DNA from: Candidatus Woesearchaeota archaeon
GTDB lineage: Archaea > Nanobdellota > Nanobdellia > Woesearchaeales > ARS49
Assembly (NCBI GenBank): GCA_019323575.1
Contig: JAHWHB010000013.1
Span: forward strand, 1-38,465
Direction of reading: 5' to 3'
Length of the DNA stretch: 38,465 nt
Positions 1-6,503 of the stretch are shown here, piece by piece. Made by a program: the position numbers and the translations under genes. The stretch's first letter is position 1. Every line of letters begins with the position of its first letter. The notes below the pieces were generated by a model. That model worked only from the letters and a program-made list of their open reading frames with translations, did not search any database and was not told the DNA's origin.

Positions 1-256
1 GGGTTCCCGGGAAACTGAGGAAAGTCTGCCCACCATTAAAAGGCGACTCGGAGAAATCTGAGATTCAGTAATGGATGGCTCCATCACAGAAACGGACCTT
101 GCATGAGGAGGATGATGCGTGACTCCCGTGGTGACACGGGCATACGCGTTGACGCTCTCATGCGATTGGATGAAACGGATAGCCCTCGTTGGTGCAAGCA
201 CAGAACGTGCGCTAAGTAGAATGCCCTGAACGCCTGTCCCGGCGGTTAAAACCCGT
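1..256 (+). ncRNA. rnpB: RNase P RNA, archaeal, 5' end at or beyond window edge
   Basis: Catalytic RNA of RNase P, which matures tRNA 5' ends. The universally conserved CR-I core GAGGAAAGTC is at 17-26, and a CR-V-like ACAGAAC followed by GCTAAG is at 200-215. Between them is a long hairpin whose base is GCATGAG (103-109) with CTCATGC (156-162). GGGTT at 1-5 can pair with AACCC at 250-254 as a P1-like closing helix, so the gene may begin at or just upstream of base 1. The 3' boundary near 256 is an estimate. The total is rather short for an archaeal RNase P RNA. The minus-strand open frame over 212-496 is a shadow of this RNA and Sec61 beta. Confidence 0.8.
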
Positions 257-322
257 CACCAGTGTGTTATCATTGGTTTTGGAGGCGTACAAAAGGTAGC
301 TTATGCTTACCCAACCCTTACC

Positions 323-330
323 TTTATATA
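323..330 (+). promoter_or_regulatory. TATA box for the Sec61 beta-NAC pair
   Basis: TTTATATA lies 23 bp before the Sec61 beta ATG, so the transcript would start at or just before the start codon (leaderless). Confidence 0.6.
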
Positions 331-352
331 CAAACACCAAATTCCAAGGAAC

Positions 353-526
353 ATGGCTCAGGAAAAATCTCGTATGCCGATGTCGACTGCTGGTATTACT
401 TCTTATTTTGAGGAGTATAAGAGCAAGATCGAGTTCAAGCCTGGTCATATCATTATTTTCTCTGTTATCGTTGTTTTGATTGTTATTGCTTTGCACATTT
501 GGGGTTCTTCGTTTTTGGGACTATGA
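353..526 (+). CDS. Preprotein translocase subunit Sec61 beta (SecG-like)
   Basis: A 57-residue protein, the small tail-anchored subunit of the SecYE-beta channel. It has a polar N-terminal half with a serine/methionine-rich start and a Y-F-E-E-Y stretch, then the family's K-P-G-H(x)I entry into one C-terminal transmembrane helix at about residues 32-52, ending shortly after. Length and layout match archaeal Sec61 beta. The start follows the TATA box closely. Its stop codon overlaps the NAC start (ATGA at 523-526), so the translocon subunit and the ribosome-bound chaperone are translationally linked. Confidence 0.9.
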   Translation: MAQEKSRMPMSTAGITSYFEEYKSKIEFKPGHIIIFSVIVVLIVIALHIWGSSFLGL

Positions 527-855
527 AACTTAATCCTCGTGACTTGCAGAAGGCGATGCAGCGTTTTGGTATTCAGCAGCAGGAGGTTGATGCCCAAGAA
601 GTCATTATTCGATGTTCTGACAAGGATATTGTTATAGAAAAGCCTCAGGTTGCCAAGGTTAATATGATGGGCCAGGATACTTGGCAGATTTCTGGTAATG
701 CTGTTGAGAAGCCTCGTTCTTCTGAGCCTGAGATTAAGGAGGAGGATATCCAGACCGTTATGCAGCAGGCCAATGTTTCTAAGGAAAAGGCTTTGGAAGC
801 CATTAAATCAGCTAATGGTGATTTAGCCCAGGCAATACTGAATTTACAATCTTAA
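523..855 (+). CDS. nac: Nascent polypeptide-associated complex protein (archaeal NAC)
   Basis: A 110-residue ribosome-associated chaperone that contacts emerging chains. The N-terminal NAC domain begins with the family signature N-P-R-x-L-x-x-A-M-x-x-F-G-I and has the beta-barrel core to about residue 65 (VIIRCSDKDIVIEKPQV). A short linker leads to a C-terminal UBA domain (about 72-110, with the xAxxALxxxNGDLAxAI pattern). I chose the ATG at 523 because it overlaps the Sec61 beta stop and matches the family N-terminus. An in-frame extension to 499 would lie inside Sec61 beta. Archaeal NAC is a homodimer. Pairing with Sec61 beta makes a small co-translational targeting operon. Confidence 0.95.
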   Translation: MKLNPRDLQKAMQRFGIQQQEVDAQEVIIRCSDKDIVIEKPQVAKVNMMGQDTWQISGNAVEKPRSSEPEIKEEDIQTVMQQANVSKEKALEAIKSANGDLAQAILNLQS

Positions 856-897
856 AGTAACAACTTATATTCTGTAGTATATACTTTTTGCATACCC

Positions 898-906
898 TTT
901 ATATAT
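898..906 (+). promoter_or_regulatory. TATA box upstream of the 981-2630 three-gene unit
   Basis: TTTATATAT lies 75-83 bp before the chosen start at 981, predicting an untranslated leader of roughly 50 nt, longer than for most genes in the window. An earlier in-frame GTG at 954 would shorten the leader. The sequence between 856 and 980 holds nothing else recognised. Confidence 0.5.
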
Positions 907-980
907 GTGGCTTTCTTTTCTTTGGGATTGCGCGCACGAAATGACCGTAGTGAGTGGACATTTCTTGCCGTGTTCAAATA

Positions 981-1442
981 ATGAGTCCGGAAGAATCATT
1001 GCAGCTTGCGCAACAGGAATTAAAGCGGGCGGATCATAGTATCTCTGTTAGTTTGAAGTATACTCGTACTGTTGATGTCATTAAGAGTATTATTGAGCGT
1101 TTGATTAATACTGTTGGTTTTTGTTTGGATGCTTTGGTTGCTCATGCCAAAACTCAAAAGAAGATTTCTGAGGCTTCTGCTCTGCCTAAGGTTAAGGTTG
1201 AGCAGGTTCGTATGCTGTATGCTCATGACCAGAACATTCTTGATTTTTGTGATTTTTATTTGAAATTGCGTGTTATTGACAAGGCGAAGTTTAGTCGTGC
1301 GCAGGAGTACAGGCGTCATGTTACTATGACTGCTCATCTGGATGATGGTGATTTTGACATCACCATTGATATCATTTCAGATTACTTCGAGCGTGCTAAG
1401 GAATTTTTGAACTACGTTTCTAGGTTGATCCAGGGTGAATAA
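981..1442 (+). CDS. Uncharacterised helical protein, possibly HEPN-like
   Basis: A 153-residue soluble protein predicted all-alpha. It has long amphipathic helices, an R-R-H-V stretch near residue 112 followed by an acidic D-D-G-D-F-D segment, and a final helix ending at the stop. The size and four-helix appearance recall HEPN/DUF86-type nucleotide-binding bundles, but I cannot confirm a catalytic R-x4-6-H motif, so this is inference only. The stop overlaps the GTG start of the ParA-like ATPase by 8 nt, indicating co-expression and perhaps a physical complex. The start is the ATG at 981. A GTG at 954 would add nine residues. Confidence 0.6.
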   Translation: MSPEESLQLAQQELKRADHSISVSLKYTRTVDVIKSIIERLINTVGFCLDALVAHAKTQKKISEASALPKVKVEQVRMLYAHDQNILDFCDFYLKLRVIDKAKFSRAQEYRRHVTMTAHLDDGDFDITIDIISDYFERAKEFLNYVSRLIQGE

Positions 1443-2151
1443 GGTTTTTCTGGTTTCGGGGAATGCAGGGCAGGGCAAGACTACGATAGCCAAGAATCTT
1501 GCTGTTGCGTTGAGGGGTTTTGGTTTTGACGTTTTGCTTGTTGATTCTGATTTGAGGACTCCTAGGCTTGGTCATCATGTTGGCACCCCTCTTGCCGGCA
1601 GGACTATTCAGGAGGTTTTGCTTGGTGTAAGAAAATTGGAGGATGCTGTTTATTGTTGTCCTTCTGGCTTGAAGTTGTTGTTGAGCAGTATTGGTGCTGT
1701 TGATGTTCCTCATCCTTCTGTTTTGCTGCCTAAGCTTAAGGCTATTGCTGATGTTATTATTGTTGATGTTCCGACGTTTGACAAAAAGTGGTATGATACC
1801 GGTTGTGATTTGTTGCTTGTCACTCATTCTGATTTTCCTAGTGTTTTGGACATAAAGAAGCTTTCAAAGTTCGGCAAAGTGCATGGAATTGTTGTCAATC
1901 AGTTTCATGATGATGGTTTGGGGCTTTCTGGAATTAATATTGAGAAGTTGATTTCTTTGCCTGTTTTTGGTGTTGTTCCTTATGAGCCTTGTTTTAGGGA
2001 GGCTTTGCATCATGGTTATTCTCTTGTTGAGTTTCATCCTGATTTGAGTGCTGCTGTTGTTTTGAAGCAGATTGCCGCAAAACTTATGAACTTGGAGTAT
2101 TCTTCTCCTGTTCAGCCTGCCTCTTTGTTGGCTAAGCTTGGTTTGAAATGA
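1435..2151 (+). CDS. ParA/MinD-like P-loop ATPase lacking the signature lysine
   Basis: A 238-residue ATPase of the SIMIBI ParA/MinD type, beginning at a GTG that overlaps the previous gene. The P-loop GNAGQGKTT at residues 9-17 is followed by the family's second element (LLVDSDLRTPRLGHHVG). A Walker B-like IIVDVP occurs near residue 105, and a VVNQ-type guanine/adenine-site element near 155. Canonical MinD/ParA proteins have K-G-G-x-G-K-T; here the first lysine position is asparagine, so the trans-acting lysine that contacts the partner subunit's nucleotide is absent. It sits between a helical protein and a four-TM protein with overlapping ends, suggesting a membrane-associated ATP switch. 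Its function is unknown. Confidence 0.8.
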   Translation: MNKVFLVSGNAGQGKTTIAKNLAVALRGFGFDVLLVDSDLRTPRLGHHVGTPLAGRTIQEVLLGVRKLEDAVYCCPSGLKLLLSSIGAVDVPHPSVLLPKLKAIADVIIVDVPTFDKKWYDTGCDLLLVTHSDFPSVLDIKKLSKFGKVHGIVVNQFHDDGLGLSGINIEKLISLPVFGVVPYEPCFREALHHGYSLVEFHPDLSAAVVLKQIAAKLMNLEYSSPVQPASLLAKLGLK

Positions 2152-2630
2152 AACACGTTCATAAAGAATGGTCGCCGGAAATGGCGGCTAAGACAGAGAA
2201 GATTTTTGCTGCTGCTGAGAAGAAGAAGCCTTCTTGGATTATGACAGTTGATGTTGCGTTATTCTGGGTTTTGCTTTTGATGGCTATTCTTGCTAATTTT
2301 ATTTTATCTGTTGTTCTTGTCCCTTTTTTGCTTATTTTGAAGGGTTGGACTTTGTATTTTTCTTTGTTTTTTGTTGCTGCTAGTTTTGGTTTTGTGTTTA
2401 CTTTTATTTTGCATAGTCTTGAGAAGGTTGAGAAGCAGAGGCATGTTGTTGCTTCTGTGTTTATTCCCTGTCTTGCTTTGATTAACGTTGGTATTTTTGC
2501 TGTGCTTTCCAACAAGCTGATTATTTTGTTGAAGCTCGCTACCCCGCCTCATAATCCTTTGCTTGTTGGTGCTGTTTATGTTTTGGGTTATGTTTTGCCT
2601 AGTTCTGTTTTTCATCTTAGGAAGAAGTGA
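2148..2630 (+). CDS. Uncharacterised membrane protein, about four TM helices
   Basis: A 160-residue integral membrane protein whose ATG overlaps the ATPase stop (ATGA). A charged N-terminal region of about 30 residues (cytosolic by the positive-inside rule) precedes two hydrophobic pairs at about 33-80 and 98-155, with a basic loop (E-K-V-E-K-Q-R-H) between the pairs and a lysine-rich C-terminus. I recognise no family. By position it is the likely membrane anchor or target of the ParA-like ATPase. It ends 2 bp before the convergent tRNA-His. Confidence 0.7.
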   Translation: MKHVHKEWSPEMAAKTEKIFAAAEKKKPSWIMTVDVALFWVLLLMAILANFILSVVLVPFLLILKGWTLYFSLFFVAASFGFVFTFILHSLEKVEKQRHVVASVFIPCLALINVGIFAVLSNKLIILLKLATPPHNPLLVGAVYVLGYVLPSSVFHLRKK

Positions 2631-2632
2631 AG

Positions 2633-2704
2633 GGCGACTGCCGGGAGTTGAACCCGGTCCAGAGGAGTCACAGTCCTCTACGCTACCGTTACGCCACAGC
2701 CGCC
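2633..2704 (-). tRNA. tRNA-His (GUG) with encoded G-1
   Basis: Read on the minus strand, all arms fold. The anticodon arm is GAGGA-CTGTGAC-TCCTC with anticodon GTG, the D-arm has A14 and A21, and the T-arm is CCGGG-TTCAACT-CCCGG. The diagnostic histidine feature is visible: a genome-encoded G-1 (base 2704) pairs with C73 (2633). CCA is not encoded. No intron. It is convergent with the membrane protein gene, with a 2-bp gap. Confidence 0.95.
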
Positions 2705-2730
2705 ATATGAGTGTGGGCAATATTCATAAC

Positions 2731-2738
2731 TTATAAAT
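2731..2738 (-). promoter_or_regulatory. TATA box for tRNA-His
   Basis: On the minus strand this reads ATTTATAA, 27 bp upstream of the tRNA 5' end, a normal archaeal spacing. Confidence 0.5.
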
Positions 2739-2756
2739 CTAACTCTGACCGTAATC

Positions 2757-2764
2757 TTTATAAA
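2757..2764 (+). promoter_or_regulatory. TATA box of the ribosomal protein operon
   Basis: TTTATAAA lies 87-94 bp before the uS13 start, giving a predicted untranslated leader of about 60-65 nt. Most other mRNAs here appear leaderless, so a leader is notable. Confidence 0.65.
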
Positions 2765-2815
2765 CCACCCCCTTTCCCTTCGTATATCGCCCGAGTTCGA
2801 AAGAGCGAGTGTTAG

Positions 2816-2839
2816 GGTGGAATGATTCTTCATTCTACC
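2816..2839 (+). promoter_or_regulatory. Leader hairpin before uS13 (possible autoregulatory site)
   Basis: GGTGGAATGA (2816-2825) pairs with TCATTCTACC (2830-2839) over ten positions, nine Watson-Crick and one G-U, closing a TTCT tetraloop. The hairpin ends 11 nt before the uS13 ATG, where it could occlude or organise ribosome entry. No protein ligand can be read from the sequence. Control by uS4 is only an analogy with the bacterial alpha operon leader. Confidence 0.45.
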
Positions 2840-2850
2840 AAAAATCAAAA

Positions 2851-3324
2851 ATGGCAGAATTTAAACACCTTGTTCGTATCGCGAACACAGACCTTGATGG
2901 CAAGAAAGCAATAGTTTATGCTATGAAGCACATTAAGGGTGTTAGTGTTCCTCTTGCTCATGCTGTTTGCAAGCTTGCTAATGTGAATGAGTTTGAGAAG
3001 TGCGGTAATCTTTCTGATGATGTTATCAAAAAGCTTGATGAGATTGTCAGGACTCTTGACAAGCAGCCCTTGCCTTCTTGGCTGTTTAATAGAAGAAAGG
3101 ATCTTGAGACTGGTGAGAATAAGCATTTTGTTACTAATGATTTGATTTTCAACAAGGAGAATGATATTAAGTTGATGAAGAGGATTAAGTGTTATAGGGG
3201 TGTTCGTCATTCTCAGAATGCTCCTGTGCGCGGTCAGCGTACTCGTAGCAATTTCAGAGCTAACAAGGGCAAGGTTATGGGCGTTAAGACCTCGGGTAAG
3301 AAGGGCGGCCCATCGGGTGGTTAA
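2851..3324 (+). CDS. rps13: 30S ribosomal protein uS13 (S13p)
   Basis: A 157-residue small-subunit head protein that contacts the decoding-site tRNA and bridges to the large subunit. It has the archaeal/eukaryotic-type N-terminus (HLVRIANTDLDGKK), the helix-two-turn-helix region, the conserved C-R-Y-G/R-G-x-R-H-x-x-N-x-P-V-R-G-Q-R-T-R block at about 118-136, and a basic G-K-K-G-rich tail. The ATG at 2851 is preferred over an upstream in-frame codon at 2809 because family alignments begin near it and the leader hairpin precedes it. It is directly followed by uS4 with no gap. Confidence 0.97.
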   Translation: MAEFKHLVRIANTDLDGKKAIVYAMKHIKGVSVPLAHAVCKLANVNEFEKCGNLSDDVIKKLDEIVRTLDKQPLPSWLFNRRKDLETGENKHFVTNDLIFNKENDIKLMKRIKCYRGVRHSQNAPVRGQRTRSNFRANKGKVMGVKTSGKKGGPSGG

Positions 3325-3981
3325 ATGGGAGATCCAAGAAGGTTTAGGAACCAGTATTCTCGCCCAAGGCATCCTTGGCAGCTTGCGCGTATTGAAGAGG
3401 AGCGATTGCTTGTTAAAGAGTATGGTTTGAAGACCAAGCGAGAGTTGTGGAAGGTTGATAGTAAACTGAAATCTTTTGCAGAGCAGGCTAAGCGTTTGAC
3501 TGCTTTGCGTACTGAGCAGGCAGAGCTTGAGAAGAAGCAGTTGTTGGAGCGTTTGAACCGTCTTGGCTTGTTGCCTGTTGGCGCTGGCTTGGATGACGTT
3601 CTTGGTTTGAATGTTAAGAATTTGCTTGAGCGTCGTTTGCAGACTCTTGTTTTCAAGAAGGGTTTTGCGAGAAGTCCTAGGCAGGCTCGTCAGTTTATTT
3701 CTCACAGGCATGTTTTGATTGGAAACAAGCAGATGAGTGCTCCTGGTTATCTTGTTCCTGCTGCTGATGAAGAGAGTATTTCTATTGTTGCTACCAGCTC
3801 TTTGTCAAATCCTGAGCATCCTGAGAGAGTTAGGGTTGTTAAGGAAGTTCCTGCAGAGCCTGAACCGGCTCCTGAGAAAAAGCCAAAAGCGCCTAAAAAG
3901 GAAGTGAAAAAGAAGGCTCCTGAGAAAGAAGTGAAAAAGAAGGTTCCTGAAAAAGAGCCTGTGAAGGGTGAGGCGAAATGA
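3325..3981 (+). CDS. rps4: 30S ribosomal protein uS4 (S4p) with long charged tail
   Basis: A 218-residue primary 16S rRNA-binding protein that nucleates 30S body assembly. The archaeal N-terminus (M-G-D-P-R-R) leads into the helical region, then the S4 RNA-binding domain around residues 100-150 (R-x-Q-T-L-V-F-K-K-G-F-A and A-R-Q-F-I-S-H-R-H-V). After about residue 172 comes an acidic/basic tail containing two near-identical units of the form K-K-E-V-K-K-K-(A/V)-P-E-K-E. The tail is low complexity and probably disordered. It begins immediately after the uS13 stop and ends overlapping the uS11 ATG. Confidence 0.97.
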   Translation: MGDPRRFRNQYSRPRHPWQLARIEEERLLVKEYGLKTKRELWKVDSKLKSFAEQAKRLTALRTEQAELEKKQLLERLNRLGLLPVGAGLDDVLGLNVKNLLERRLQTLVFKKGFARSPRQARQFISHRHVLIGNKQMSAPGYLVPAADEESISIVATSSLSNPEHPERVRVVKEVPAEPEPAPEKKPKAPKKEVKKKAPEKEVKKKVPEKEPVKGEAK

Positions 3982-4370
3982 GCGAGATCAGATGGGGTGT
4001 GGCTCACATTTATGCTTCTTATAATGACACGATTATTCACATTACTGATATTACGGGTACAGAAACGCTTGCTATGGCTAGCGGTGGTATGATGGTTAAG
4101 GCTTCTCGTCTTGAGAGCTCGCCTACTGCTGCTATGATGGCTGCTAAGCGTGCTGCTGAGACTGCTATGGATAAGGGTGTTATGGGTGTTCATGTTAAGG
4201 TTAAGGCTCCTGGCGGTCATAACGGTCCTCATTCTCCTGGCCCTGGTGCTCAGGCCGCTATCCGAGCTATGAGCAGGATGGGTTTGAAGATTGGAATCAT
4301 TGAAGATGTTACGCCGGTTCCGCACGGCGGTTGTCGTAAGAAAGGTGGAAAGCGGGGAAGGAGAGTATGA
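3978..4370 (+). CDS. rps11: 30S ribosomal protein uS11 (S11p)
   Basis: A 130-residue platform protein near the E site and mRNA exit. It shows the family pattern throughout: W-G-V-A-H-I-Y-A-S-Y-N-D-T near the start, A-S-G-G-M, the S-P-x-A-A-M-x-A-A motif, G-P-G-A-Q-A-A-I-R-A, and the basic C-terminal H-G-G-C-R-K-K-G-G-K-R-G-R-R-V. It overlaps uS4 and RpoD by 4 nt each. Confidence 0.97.
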   Translation: MSEIRWGVAHIYASYNDTIIHITDITGTETLAMASGGMMVKASRLESSPTAAMMAAKRAAETAMDKGVMGVHVKVKAPGGHNGPHSPGPGAQAAIRAMSRMGLKIGIIEDVTPVPHGGCRKKGGKRGRRV

Positions 4371-5131
4371 TTGAGTTGTTGAAAAAGGATAAGAAGACTG
4401 GAAAGGTTACTTTTGTTTTGAAGAACTCTACTCCGGCTCTTGCTAATGCTTTGCGTCGTGCTATGATGGAAGCTGTTCCTACTATGGCTGTTGATAGTGT
4501 TGAGTTTGTTCAGAATGATGGTGTTTTGTATGACGAGATGGTTGCTCACCGTCTTGGTCTTATTCCTTTGACTACTGATTTGAAGGGTTATGATGTTAGA
4601 AAGCCTGGTGACGAGTTGAGCGCTAAGAACTCTGTTAAGTTGACTTTGAAGGCAAAGGGTCCTTGCACTGTTTATGCAGAGGATCTTAAGAGTAAGGATC
4701 CTAAGATTAAGCCTGTGCATCCCAAGATTCCTATTGCTAAATTGTTGAAGGGGCAGGAGATTGAGCTTATGGCTACTGCTGTTTTGGGTGTTGGCAAGGA
4801 GCATGTTAAGTTTTCTCCCTGTCTTGCTTGGTACACTTACAAGCCTAAGGTTACTGTTAATAACAATCATAAGGATTTTGAAAAGTTCAGGGAGAAATAT
4901 CCTCCTCAGGTTTTCAGCAATGGCAAGATTGATGCCAAGCTGATTGAACAGCATAATTTGTTTGAGGCCTGTGAGGGTGTTAATGATGATATTGTCAAGA
5001 TTGAGTATGATCCTGAAACGTTCATATTTAACATAGAGCCGTGGGGACAGCTTTCCCCGGCTGAGATTTTGGCCTGTGCTGCTGACCACTTATCAAACTT
5101 GTGTGACGATTTTGTCAGCAAGCTCCCCTGA
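4367..5131 (+). CDS. rpoD: RNA polymerase subunit D (Rpo3, Rpb3/alpha-like)
   Basis: A 254-residue assembly platform subunit that dimerises with subunit L and recruits B and A. The alpha-NTD-type dimerisation motif L-A-N-A-L-R-R-A-M is at about 25-33, with E-x-V-x-x-N-D-G-V-L-Y-D-E-M-x-x-H-R-L-G-L-I-P after it. The central domain, which in many archaea holds a ferredoxin-like Fe-S cluster, has only scattered cysteines and no C-x2-C-x2-C motif, so I infer a cluster-free D subunit. It overlaps uS11 by 4 nt and its stop codon is separated from tRNA-Leu by one base. Confidence 0.96.
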   Translation: MIELLKKDKKTGKVTFVLKNSTPALANALRRAMMEAVPTMAVDSVEFVQNDGVLYDEMVAHRLGLIPLTTDLKGYDVRKPGDELSAKNSVKLTLKAKGPCTVYAEDLKSKDPKIKPVHPKIPIAKLLKGQEIELMATAVLGVGKEHVKFSPCLAWYTYKPKVTVNNNHKDFEKFREKYPPQVFSNGKIDAKLIEQHNLFEACEGVNDDIVKIEYDPETFIFNIEPWGQLSPAEILACAADHLSNLCDDFVSKLP

Positions 5132-5132
5132 T

Positions 5133-5218
5133 GCGGGGGTGGCAGAGCTTGGTCAAATGCGCCAGCTTGAGGGGCTGGTTCCTTAGTGGATGCGAGGGTT
5201 CAAATCCCTTCCCCCGCA
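5133..5218 (+). tRNA. tRNA-Leu (GAG)
   Basis: Class II tRNA with acceptor GCGGGGG/CCCCCGC, discriminator A73, anticodon arm CCAGC-TTGAGGG-GCTGG (anticodon GAG), long variable arm, and T-arm GAGGG-TTCAAAT-CCCTT. No intron and no encoded CCA. It starts one base after the rpoD stop, so its 5' end must be made by RNase P cutting of the operon transcript. From memory, a tRNA-Leu at the head of the S9-type operon has been described in Haloarcula, so the linkage is ancient. Confidence 0.95.
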
Positions 5219-5223
5219 TGGAA

Positions 5224-5280
5224 GCTTCGGGGATCGAGAAGGGGCTGGGAGTTAAGGCCCCTTCGGTATGACTGCGAAGC
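5224..5280 (+). ncRNA. Compact structured RNA between tRNA-Leu and eL18
   Basis: Outer helix GCTTCG (5224-5229)/CGAAGC (5275-5280) and a perfect 8-bp inner helix GAAGGGGC (5238-5245)/GCCCCTTC (5257-5264) closing an 11-nt loop. They are separated by an internal loop of 8 nt on the left and 10 nt on the right. The shape resembles an H/ACA-type pocket, but no ACA follows the outer helix. It may be a guide RNA, an eL18/uL13 regulatory leader or a tRNA-processing spacer. I cannot choose between these. Confidence 0.45.
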
Positions 5281-5304
5281 CAAAAATAAAAAATCAGAGT
5301 AAAA

Positions 5305-5667
5305 ATGAAAAGAACAGGTCCGACAAACCCGGTATTGAAGGAGCTCATTCAGAGCTTGAGGAAGGAAAGCACTAGCTCCAAGGCCGCTCTTTGGGACCGT
5401 GTTGCTGATGATTTGGAAAAGTCTACAAGGCAGAGGCGTGTTGTTAATGTGAGCTGCATTTCCCGTTTTACAAAGCCTAATGAGACTGTGATTGTTCCAG
5501 GCAAGGTTTTGGGTTCTGGTGCTGTTGCTCATAGTGTTGTTGTTGCTGCTTTGTCTTTCAGCCAGGGTGCGCGTGAGCGTATTGAGGAGGCTAAGGGTAA
5601 GGCTATCACGATTGAACAGTTATTGAAGCAGAAGCCTAAGGCTAGAGATCTTAGGTTGTTGGGATAA
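5305..5667 (+). CDS. rpl18e: 50S ribosomal protein eL18 (L18e)
   Basis: A 120-residue large-subunit protein of the eL18/uL15-like fold. Visible family features are T-N-P-x-L-x-x-L-I near the N-terminus, the V-N-V-S-x-I-x-R segment, V-V-P-G-K-V-L-G-x-G at about 68-77, and a C-terminal basic tail. It is the first protein gene after tRNA-Leu and the 5224-5280 fold, and is followed after 2 nt by uL13, as in the archaeal S9 operon. Confidence 0.95.
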   Translation: MKRTGPTNPVLKELIQSLRKESTSSKAALWDRVADDLEKSTRQRRVVNVSCISRFTKPNETVIVPGKVLGSGAVAHSVVVAALSFSQGARERIEEAKGKAITIEQLLKQKPKARDLRLLG

Positions 5668-5669
5668 AC

Positions 5670-6095
5670 ATGGCAGAGATAAATATTGATGCAACTAATG
5701 CGATTGTTGGTCGTTTGGCTACTTATGTTGCCAAGCAGGCTTTGCTTGGTAATTCTGTTAATATTTTTAATTGTGAAAGTGCTGTGATTAGTGGAAAGTT
5801 TTCTTTTGTTCGTCATAAATGGTATCTTCGCTTTTTTGATTTGGGAAGGCCTGAAAAGGGTCCTTTTAGAAGCAGGATGCCTGATCGTTTTGTCAGGAGA
5901 AGTATTCGTGGCATGCTGGATTACAAGCATGAGCGCGGCCGTTCTGCTTTTGAGCGGGTTATGTGTTATATTGGTGTTCCTGAGAAGTTTAAGGACAAAA
6001 AACTTATTAAAGTTTCAAAGGAGGCAAAATCTTTGCCAAGTCATTATTACGTTAAGGTTGGCGATCTTTGTAAGTCTCTTGGAGGAAAGGTATGA
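5670..6095 (+). CDS. rpl13: 50S ribosomal protein uL13 (L13p)
   Basis: A 141-residue early-assembly large-subunit protein. It has D-A-x-x-x-I-V-G-R-L-A at residues 7-17, the N-C-E-x-A-V-I-S-G segment, and R-x-x-R-G-M-L-D/P at about 78-85 (archaeal form). The ATG lies 2 nt after the eL18 stop and the end overlaps the uS9 ATG by 4 nt. Confidence 0.96.
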   Translation: MAEINIDATNAIVGRLATYVAKQALLGNSVNIFNCESAVISGKFSFVRHKWYLRFFDLGRPEKGPFRSRMPDRFVRRSIRGMLDYKHERGRSAFERVMCYIGVPEKFKDKKLIKVSKEAKSLPSHYYVKVGDLCKSLGGKV

Positions 6096-6487
6096 AAGTC
6101 ATTCATGAAGTTGGGACTCGTAAAACTGCTGTTGCTCGTGCTACTTTGACTGCTGGCGCGGGTGTTGTTAGGGTTAACAGTCGTTTGTTTTCAACTTTGC
6201 CGAATAACATGTTCCGTGCCAAGATTGAGGAGGCTTTGTTGCTTGCAGGTGATAGCGCCAAGAAGGTTAACATTAGTGTTAATGTTTGTGGCGGCGGTGT
6301 TAACAGCCAGGCAGAGGCTGCTCGTCTTGCTATTGCCAAGGTTTTGGCTGGTTTTGATAAGAAGTTGCGTTCAAAATATTTGGATTATGATCGTGCATTT
6401 ACTGTTGCTGACGTTCGCAGGAAGGAGGCAAGCAAGCCTAACTGTCATGGTCAGGCGCGTGCTAAGCGTCAGAAGTCGTATCGTTAA
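6092..6487 (+). CDS. rps9: 30S ribosomal protein uS9 (S9p)
   Basis: A 131-residue small-subunit head protein whose C-terminal tail reaches the P-site tRNA. Diagnostic features are G-x-R-K-T-A-V-A-R-A near the start, the G-G-G-V-N-S-Q-A-E-A-x-R-x-A-I motif at about 69-83, and the invariant basic end K-R-Q-K-S-Y-R. It overlaps uL13 by 4 nt and is followed by rpoN after a strong Shine-Dalgarno sequence. Confidence 0.97.
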   Translation: MKVIHEVGTRKTAVARATLTAGAGVVRVNSRLFSTLPNNMFRAKIEEALLLAGDSAKKVNISVNVCGGGVNSQAEAARLAIAKVLAGFDKKLRSKYLDYDRAFTVADVRRKEASKPNCHGQARAKRQKSYR

Positions 6488-6503
6488 GGAGGAAACTAAA
6501 AAA

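Noticed and set aside
1020..1337. Minus-strand open frames opposite real genes (for example 1020-1337, 2845-3711, 4250-5089, 18521-19441)
   Set aside because: They are side effects of the T-rich plus strand. They lack family motifs and promoters and are fully covered by conserved genes.
2304..2720. Long minus-strand frame covering the membrane protein gene and tRNA-His
   Set aside because: It runs through a clear tRNA and mirrors a four-TM protein; its composition is low-complexity N/K/T-rich, typical of antisense shadows here.
5224..5280. Firm H/ACA sRNA call for the fold after tRNA-Leu
   Set aside because: The two-stem pocket shape fits, but no ACA or ANA box follows the outer helix at the expected place and no kink-turn is clear.
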